Below, piece after piece: positions 59,601 to 64,000 of a DNA stretch of 64,000 bases (positions are counted from its first letter, which is position 1; each line of letters begins with the position of its first letter). Both the position numbers and the translations under genes were made by a program. The DNA is from Paragordius varius. Its lineage: Eukaryota; Nematomorpha. The notes beneath the pieces are model-generated. The model was not told the origin of the DNA, ran no database searches, and saw only the letters and a list, made by a program, of their open reading frames with translations. Where the stretch lies: contig OZ176056.1 in NCBI GenBank assembly GCA_964247055.1, positions 7,998,001-8,062,000 of the forward strand, read 5' to 3'.

Positions 59601-61362
59601 ATATGTGTCTTATTATTTTTACGTTTTGTCCATATATTTTCAGTATTTACTGTATATAAAATATACTATAAATGAAAATGGTTCACTCATCACTGTCAGC
59701 CATGGACAAGTTATTTAGGTGTTAAAGTTTTTTGGATTCCTTAATAAAAGTTAGTGAATTACTTTTTAATCGTCGAACTTATGAATTACTATGGGGGAGA
59801 AAATTTAGTGACTAACAATGAAAATGTCCAAAAATATTTTAATTAATATATATTTATATAACGTTATAGGTGCCGATAAATTTTTAAGCGATATAGAATT
59901 CATGTTAGACCGGAAAATTAAATATGCCAGTATGTGGAAGTTTTTGTGGAAATACCTGAATCCATTTCTCCTTCTTGTAAGTGAGAAACCAAATTTTAAT
60001 TAAATTACAATAGTAAAAATTGAAATTATGCGGACAAAACGGGACGTAAAAATATAAAGACAGATATTTTTTCAAAAGACCGTTTTATACTTTTTTAAAC
60101 TTTAACCTTTTACATTTTAATTCATTGTTTTATACTACAAATTAATAAATAGTGATAGATATTGGTAACACAATTAATTTTATGCATTTTACAATTGTAA
60201 TGATATTTTTGTTAATATTATCAACGAGAACGAATATTTTCGGTTAAAATAATAATTTGAATTCTCGTAAAATTTATTAAATTGAGCGTCTGTATAATTT
60301 ATTATACTTTACTTAATATTTTAGGTGATTCTAGGGTCCAATATCTTTTTATATGTCCCAGTTCAATATGCCAATTACATTTTTCCTTTGTGGGCAACTA
60401 ATATTGGCTGGTGTATTGCTTTTATTAGCTTAATTCCCATTCCCTGTTATATGATATATCATTTTTGGCGGTATAATAAGGGCGATTCCTGGACAGAGGT
60501 TTTTATTTTGCAAAATGCATTGTTTTTATATAATTTAATATTTCACTATGATGATAACAATTTAATTAATACACTAAAGTTTGAAATTATACAGATAAGT
60601 AAAATCAAAAGACAAATATTTTTTCTGAAGGCTAGCATATTTTTTAAACATGGTTTTTTTAAATATACCGTTTAGACTTCAAGAGTGTTTTGACTTCAAG
60701 TTGGTATTTACTCTTTAGAAACTTCAATTTGGTTTTTAAAAATTTTAAGTTGGTTCTTGAACATTTCAAAAATAATATCTATCATTTAAAAACCAATTTG
60801 TTTCAAACTAATTTTTTCCATTTCGCCAATATCAATTATAAATGTTTTCAACGAAACATTGTAATTAATCACCCAGAAAACTATTTTTTTTCAATTCCAT
60901 GTTGAAATCTTAATAAAATTAATAATTTTTTGAAAGCTTAATAAAGATTATGGTTTCTGAATGATTAAAAGTTGATATGGATTAAAGTTTGGTTAAGAGC
61001 GAGCAAGATATTAGGTTAAAAATACTAAAATATACGAATCTTAAACAGTTTCATTGATAAATTAAAACATTTTAATTGAACATTCAACTTGAAGTGTTCA
61101 GAGAACAACTGTGTTTAAGGGCAGTCTTAAAGCACAATGGAAAATATTAAAGTTTTTAAAAGATATTTGTTATTTTATACACATACGGTTATGTCAGAAT
61201 ATTTTCAAATTTTACCGTATTTATTTTGATAACTCATGTTTTATCTAGAAATTTCGTAAAGCTTTACAATCATCCCCGGATTGGTATCCTACGGAAGAAC
61301 CGTATAAAAGCAACTATATAAATTCCGAAAACTCTTTAACTTTATTGAATTATGCGACATAA
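46904..61362 (+). CDS. SLC6-family (neurotransmitter:sodium symporter) transporter, divergent
   Basis: Plasma-membrane carrier of the SLC6 fold. Exons: 46904-47090, 47493-47624, 50410-50604, about 52474-52683, 53081-53215, 53882-53985, 55670-55794, 57395-57507, 57938-58069, 59228-59327, 59870-59976, 60325-60498, 61249-61362. All phases fit except exons 3 to 4, where a loop-2 exon or the exon 4 start is unresolved. Landmarks: [15 protein letters not shown] (TM1), FMELALGQF (TM2), [10 protein letters not shown] with NAS (loop 2), YLPGALTG and KPDW (TM5), [11 protein letters not shown] (TM6), LTSVYAGF (TM7), GIDTL (TM8), [12 protein letters not shown] (TM10), [11 protein letters not shown] (TM12). 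About 600 residues, normal for the family. Several Na+ site 1 ligands are replaced: Ser for Asn in TM1, Phe for Ser in TM6, Ser for Asn in TM7. The Na+ site 2 Asp in TM8 remains. Substrate unknown. Introns are full of MITEs. Confidence 0.95.
47115..47480. mobile_element. Family A MITE, copy A7, forming about 90% of SLC6 intron 1
   Basis: TATACCATTTACAGTTCAAT to CTAAATGGTATA, with five CACCC-type units on the left and inverted units on the right. The intron is 47091-47492; only 24 nt lie before and 12 nt after the element. The intron splits the NGGG|AFL motif of TM1. Confidence 0.9.
47625..50409. other. SLC6 intron 2
   Basis: 2.8 kb holding A8 (48169-48426). No exon seen. The open frame 50211-50409 reads into exon 3, but exon 2 joins exon 3 in phase without it. 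Confidence 0.6.
48169..48426. mobile_element. Family A MITE, copy A8
   Basis: TATACCATATACGATTCAAA at the left; right arm GTGAATTTGAATTGTTCAAG with a worn end. Confidence 0.75.
50649..50696. repeat. TA microsatellite just after SLC6 exon 3
   Basis: About 23 TA units, 45 nt after the exon 3 donor. Confidence 0.95.
51215..51345. mobile_element. Partial family E arm
   Basis: GGCGCTTTTGCTTTTGGTTT and CATATCAGAAAATGGCATTT match the ends of the 38.2 kb element. Confidence 0.55.
51824..52107. mobile_element. Family B MITE, copy B9
   Basis: CAGTAAAAATTGAAGTTTTA to TTTTACGTTTTGTCCGAATA and a worn right end. Confidence 0.8.
52216..52386. mobile_element. Family I palindromic MITE
   Basis: GCATTTTGATAGTTGATTTC with CAGTAGTGTATG inside pairs with CATACACTACTG and CAACTATACCAAAATGC. 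About 170 bp hairpin; one copy seen. Confidence 0.7.
52743..53056. mobile_element. Family B MITE, copy B10, about 79% of an SLC6 intron
   Basis: CTACATTAAAACTTGAAATT at the left, CGTTTTGTCCGTATAATTTC then TTTTTACTG at the right. The intron 52684-53080 has only 59 nt before and 24 nt after it. Confidence 0.8.
53481..53706. mobile_element. Family A MITE, copy A9
   Basis: TTTTACAATTCAAATTCACC to GATTGTAAATGGTATATA. In the SLC6 intron between exons 5 and 6. Confidence 0.75.
54021..54977. mobile_element. Family B MITE, copy B11, split by a family D insertion
   Basis: Left half begins ATGAATTGAAATTATACGGG; right half ends TTTTTAGTTTTGTCCCTATA and AATTTCAATTTTA. D3 lies between the halves. Confidence 0.75.
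54232..54876. mobile_element. Family D element, copy D3, nested in family B
   Basis: TTAACACTTTATAACTTTTC at the left; CTACCCCAAACAGTTATAAG and GTGTTGAA at the right. It entered a TTTAA in the family B core (GCAATTTAA/AACAAT). Confidence 0.8.
55396..55420. repeat. TA microsatellite at the edge of G1
   Basis: About 12 TA units end exactly where G1 begins. Confidence 0.9.
55421..55657. mobile_element. Family G palindromic MITE, copy G1, 12 nt from an SLC6 exon
   Basis: AGTCATGTATCCTTTATTTA pairs with AAATAAAGGATACATGACTG; long inner arms include ACCATAGAGCTCTTG. TA borders. The SLC6 exon 7 acceptor AG (55668-55669) is 11-12 nt past its right end. Confidence 0.9.
55811..56103. mobile_element. 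Family B MITE, copy B12
   Basis: Begins 17 nt after the SLC6 exon 7 donor (AATTTATACGGACAAAACGT) and ends TTTTGTCTGTATAATTTCAT, TTTTTACTG, TA. Confidence 0.8.
56702..56919. mobile_element. Family G palindromic MITE, copy G2
   Basis: CAGTCATGTATCCTTTATTT and AATAAAGGATACACGACTG, TA borders, very similar to G1. Confidence 0.9.
57049..57381. mobile_element. Family A MITE, copy A10, 12 nt from the SLC6 exon 8 acceptor
   Basis: TATACCATTTGCAGTTCAAA to TTGTTAATGGTATA. The acceptor AG of exon 8 is at 57393-57394. Confidence 0.85.
57655..57888. mobile_element. Family B MITE, copy B13
   Basis: AGTAAATATTGAAATTATAC at the left, AATGAAAATTTTTACTG at the right. It makes up over half of SLC6 intron 57508-57937. 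Confidence 0.7.
58100..58384. mobile_element. Family B MITE, copy B14
   Basis: ATTAAAAAATGAAATTGTAC and GACAAAACGTAAAAATATAA; right arm TTTTACGTTTTGTCCGTATA. Confidence 0.8.
58840..59105. mobile_element. Family B MITE, copy B15, decayed
   Basis: TTTAAAATTATATGGACAAA at the left; right arm TTTGTCTTTATATTTTTACG then scrambled end ATTTTGTCC. Confidence 0.6.
59353..59654. mobile_element. Family B MITE, copy B16
   Basis: CAGTAAAAATGAAATTATAC after TTA, to TTTTACGTTTTGTCCATATA and ATTTACTG, TA. In SLC6 intron 59328-59869. Confidence 0.85.
60012..60297. mobile_element. Family B MITE, copy B17, about 80% of an SLC6 intron
   Basis: AGTAAAAATTGAAATTATGC and CGGACAAAACG at the left; the right arm is diverged (GAGCGTCTGTATAATTTATT). 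Intron 59977-60324 has about 35 nt before and 27 nt after. Confidence 0.65.
60570..60670. mobile_element. Partial family B arm
   Basis: ACACTAAAGTTTGAAATTAT and AGACAAATATTTTTTCTGAA only; no right arm found. In the last SLC6 intron. Confidence 0.5.
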
Positions 61363-61459
61363 CATTCACAATTTAGTATCCATTGTTTAATATAACCAAA
61401 TTATTGACCTAAAAACATTTTTTTAATATATTATATTCATTTGTTGAAATAGTCAAATA

Positions 61460-61482
61460 ATATATATATATATATATATATA
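61460..61482. repeat. TA microsatellite after the SLC6 stop
   Basis: About 11 TA units, 100 nt past the stop codon. Confidence 0.85.
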
Positions 61483-62179
61483 CCGCCCGCATTTTTGACT
61501 TTTAAATACAATATTAAATCAACATTATTGAATCTTATTTAAACTATAAAAAAATTGGATAAGGTAATGTTGAAATCTCCAAATTTTGAATATTTTGCAG
61601 TAATAATAATAATTTATTTAAATTTACTTTTTATATGTCATTTTCTAATTAAATGTACAAAATGTTATATTATAATTTTGAGTAAATATGGGAATAAATA
61701 ATTTATTTGATGACATTACCATTTTAAATAAATGTGCAGACATATAAATATACATAATAATACAAAAAGACTTAAAATATCTTCTCTCTTTGGTTTAAAA
61801 TTGAATAATAAGGTGCTTAAAAGTTCAGTAAAAATTGGATAACGTATAATACGAAAAAACTAAAACACTAATATTTTTATAAAAACACTAATATTTTCTA
61901 AACATTATTATAATTAATATAACTTTGGTGTTACAAAACATCAAATAGAAATATAAATTGATAACTCAATCAATTATACCTGTTACAATCGTAATCTCAT
62001 TTGAATTATACAGAATAAAATCAAGATTTAAAAAATTATAGTTGTAAAATATCTTTAAAATTACTTTTATTTCATAAAATATAATACATAATTAATTTAT
62101 TAGGATACATTTCTCTAAGCTAATAAAATTTATAAACTATTTCTATATATATTTCTATATACATCCCCTAGATTTTAAT
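61483..62179. other. Gap between the convergent 3' ends of SLC6 and MAU2
   Basis: A worn family B-like left arm at about 61827 (CAGTAAAAATTGGATAACGT). Otherwise nothing recognised; likely 3' untranslated sequence of both genes. Confidence 0.4.
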
Positions 62180-63630
62180 TTAAAGTAGAGCTATAAGCCT
62201 CTTATGTTCTTCAGAAATGATAGCTTGTTGATATTCTTTAGCAAATGTTTCACTTAACCGTGTACTTAATTGTAAGGATTCTTGGTATTGAGATTCGTTG
62301 CCTGTCCCTTGATATAACCCTATATACAGTCCAAAACGAATAAAATTTAAAATGAAAGTTGAAATTATAAATTTTAAAAGCATAATTTAATTTTGGGAAA
62401 AAACTTTCCACCAAAAAAAGAGTTAATTAATTAAAATTATATGATTATAACTAAAAATCAAAATTAGTTTCTAAAATTTAAAAAATCAATCTACCTGTAT
62501 AATCAAACGACGTTTGAAATTATATGTGATAACTGAAAGAGAATTCATCTTAAAATGTTAAAGCAATATAAATTTAAAAATTTACAAACATACTCGATCA
62601 AAAGAGTTAATTATTTTAAATTATATGATAGTAACTGAAAATTGATTTATTAAAAAAATCATTCAAGATTATTAAACACTAAAATATCCGAGCACAAAAA
62701 AACTAAAACCAATTGATAAATTATAACCTATTAAATCTAAATTTAAAACAATTTGAAATGAAACTAGCACTAATTTACCCATTACCTTAAACAGTATATT
62801 AAATACAACTATAAAAACAATTCTAAATCACTGGTTTCACTAAAATAACCAAAAACTTGTTATATATCTTTAAAACTATCACTTCTTTATGAAAACTATA
62901 ATAGAGAAAAAGTTAAGGCAAAATGGCAGCATAGATATAGATATTCCAAAATTCAAATAATCATATATACTTCACATTTTTTAAGTAAAGCATTTTAAAT
63001 CAAACAAATTTTTGATAATTCTCAAACATTATCTCCATAAAAATGTTGTGATTTTCGAAATAAAAAGAATAATAAAAATATGATAACAAGAGGTTATAAA
63101 AGAAGTACGTACGTTTGTACAGAACAGATGCCCATATTTGGGAACATGGATCCAATATTTTAACGGATAATTGACAACCTGGACTTAACATTGTTAAACA
63201 ATCCTATATATATAGATATCAAAAATATTAAAAATTATTTTAATAAAGGCAAAACATAAAAAGTAAAAAATTTTTAATTGTCAACTTGATTAATTCATAT
63301 ATCCTTTTATATTAATAATATAGAAAAAGAGATATAAATAAACAACATACAGTATTATACATTTAACATTATCGAAAAATAAATCAAAATTTAATATATG
63401 TATATTACAAATTAATCTTTAAAAATTATTAAATTTAACATTTTTAAGTTTAATTTATAAATTTTACCCTAAGTCAAAATAAAAATAAGGATAAAGAACA
63501 ATGCAAACTATTTCATACCTGATAATTCTGTGAGTGTATAAATATTTGTCCCAATAGAAGTAAAGAAAAAGCTGTCATCCGATTTATATCTTCAGCGTTT
63601 GACATTTTTAACGCTTCCCTCAAATACTTT
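62180..63630 (-). CDS. MAU2: MAU2 (SCC4) cohesin-loading factor, C-terminal exons
   Basis: MAU2 pairs with NIPBL (SCC2) to load cohesin on chromatin in the nucleus. Three exons join in phase: 63630-63519, 63203-63113 and 62319-62180 (stop TAA at 62182-62180). The start and most of the TPR-like array lie beyond the right edge. The exon at 63.6 kb has LKMSNAEDINRMTAFSLLLL, which matches the highly conserved KMSNAEDLNRLTACSLVLLG block of animal MAU2. The next has MLSPGCQLSVKILDPCSQIW and ASVLYK, aligned with the PAMQLASKIPD...QLWSSALLRDL region. The last ends SLQLSTRLSETFAKEY...SEEHKRLIALL, about 25 residues short of the human C-terminus. Introns hold little beyond A/T-rich sequence. It is convergent with SLC6. 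Confidence 0.93.
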
Positions 63631-63695
63631 CTATGTTAGATTTGTCAATCAAAATAAAATAAAATTAATCATTAATTTTTATAAACTTAAAAATC

Positions 63696-63697
<2 letters not shown>

Positions 63698-63727
<30 letters not shown>
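63698..63727. repeat. TA microsatellite
   Basis: About 15 TA units in a MAU2 intron. Confidence 0.9.
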
Positions 63728-63731
<4 letters not shown>

Positions 63732-63761
63732 GGAACATTTTTGCAAAAAAACTTAGTAAGA

Positions 63762-64000
63762 ATCGAATATAAACGGACAAAATTTTTTTATCAAAAGACA
63801 ACCATACTTTTTCATACCTTATTTTTTATCCTATTAAAATTATTTAATAATAATCGTAAAACATGTAATTATATGTTACCAATATACATCTTTATACTTT
63901 GGGGTTTAAAAGAATGGTTATATTTTTTAAAAAAAACAATATATAAAAAGTATGATTGTCTTTTGGAAAAAAAATATTTGTCTTTTATTTTGTCCGTAAA
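63762..64000. mobile_element. Family B MITE at the right edge
   Basis: GAATATAAACGGACAAAATT at the left; TTTGTCTTTTATTTTGTCCG reaches the window end. The right terminus is outside. Confidence 0.7.

Noticed and set aside
1-64000. Retrovirus-like, LTR, LINE or large virus-like elements, and tRNA or rRNA genes
   Set aside because: No reverse transcriptase, integrase, capsid or similar protein signature and no long terminal repeats were seen; no cloverleaf or rRNA sequence was recognised by eye.

Overview
This window is nuclear DNA of a metazoan with a very A+T-rich genome (about four fifths A+T by eye). Genes are split into short exons by GT-AG introns, TAA and TGA act as stops, and the space between exons is filled with short non-autonomous DNA transposons (MITEs) and tandem repeats. 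The gene set (SLC6 transporter, TBC1D12/14 RabGAP, MAU2, IWS1, dolichol kinase) is animal. A secreted Cys-rich gene and the extreme A+T content would suit a nematode- or nematomorph-like lineage, but nothing here proves the phylum. All exon models were assembled by hand from splice signals, reading phase and remembered family alignments. No search was run.

Layout. (1) 862-6927, minus: partial gene for a secreted or surface protein of unknown family, running off the left edge. (2) 11245-13346, minus: secreted protein with a duplicated five-Cys module, 3' end not found. (3) 15195-25088, minus: IWS1, 13 exons. (4) 25128-27443, plus: intronless dolichol kinase, head to head with IWS1 across 39 bp. 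(5) 28091-37415, minus: TBC1D12/14-type RabGAP, 12 exons. (6) 43068-43875, plus: small four-exon gene of unknown function. (7) 46904-61362, plus: SLC6-family transporter, at least 13 exons, preceded by a G+C-richer island (45.1-46.2 kb) that looks regulatory. (8) 62180 to beyond the right edge, minus: C-terminal exons of the cohesin-loader subunit MAU2.

Repeats. About ten MITE families are visible. Family A (ends TATACCATTTACA, arms built of 21-nt units) has 10 copies; family B (TA/CAGTAAAAATTGAAATTA ends) about 17; families C and D (TTAA sites, GGGGTA/TACCCC hairpins) 5 and 4; families E-K fewer. Almost every SLC6 intron carries an A or B copy. In several introns only 36-80 nt remain once the element is subtracted, which suggests short ancestral introns swollen by insertion. 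Two clear nests (C inside E, D inside B) give relative ages.

The genes do not form a pathway; they are housekeeping genes (transcription elongation, N-glycan lipid carrier, cohesin loading, membrane traffic) plus one transporter and two secreted proteins. The strongest biological oddity is the SLC6 protein: the side-chain ligands of sodium site 1 are replaced while the sodium site 2 Asp remains. No CRISPR array, rRNA, tRNA or retrovirus-like element was recognised.
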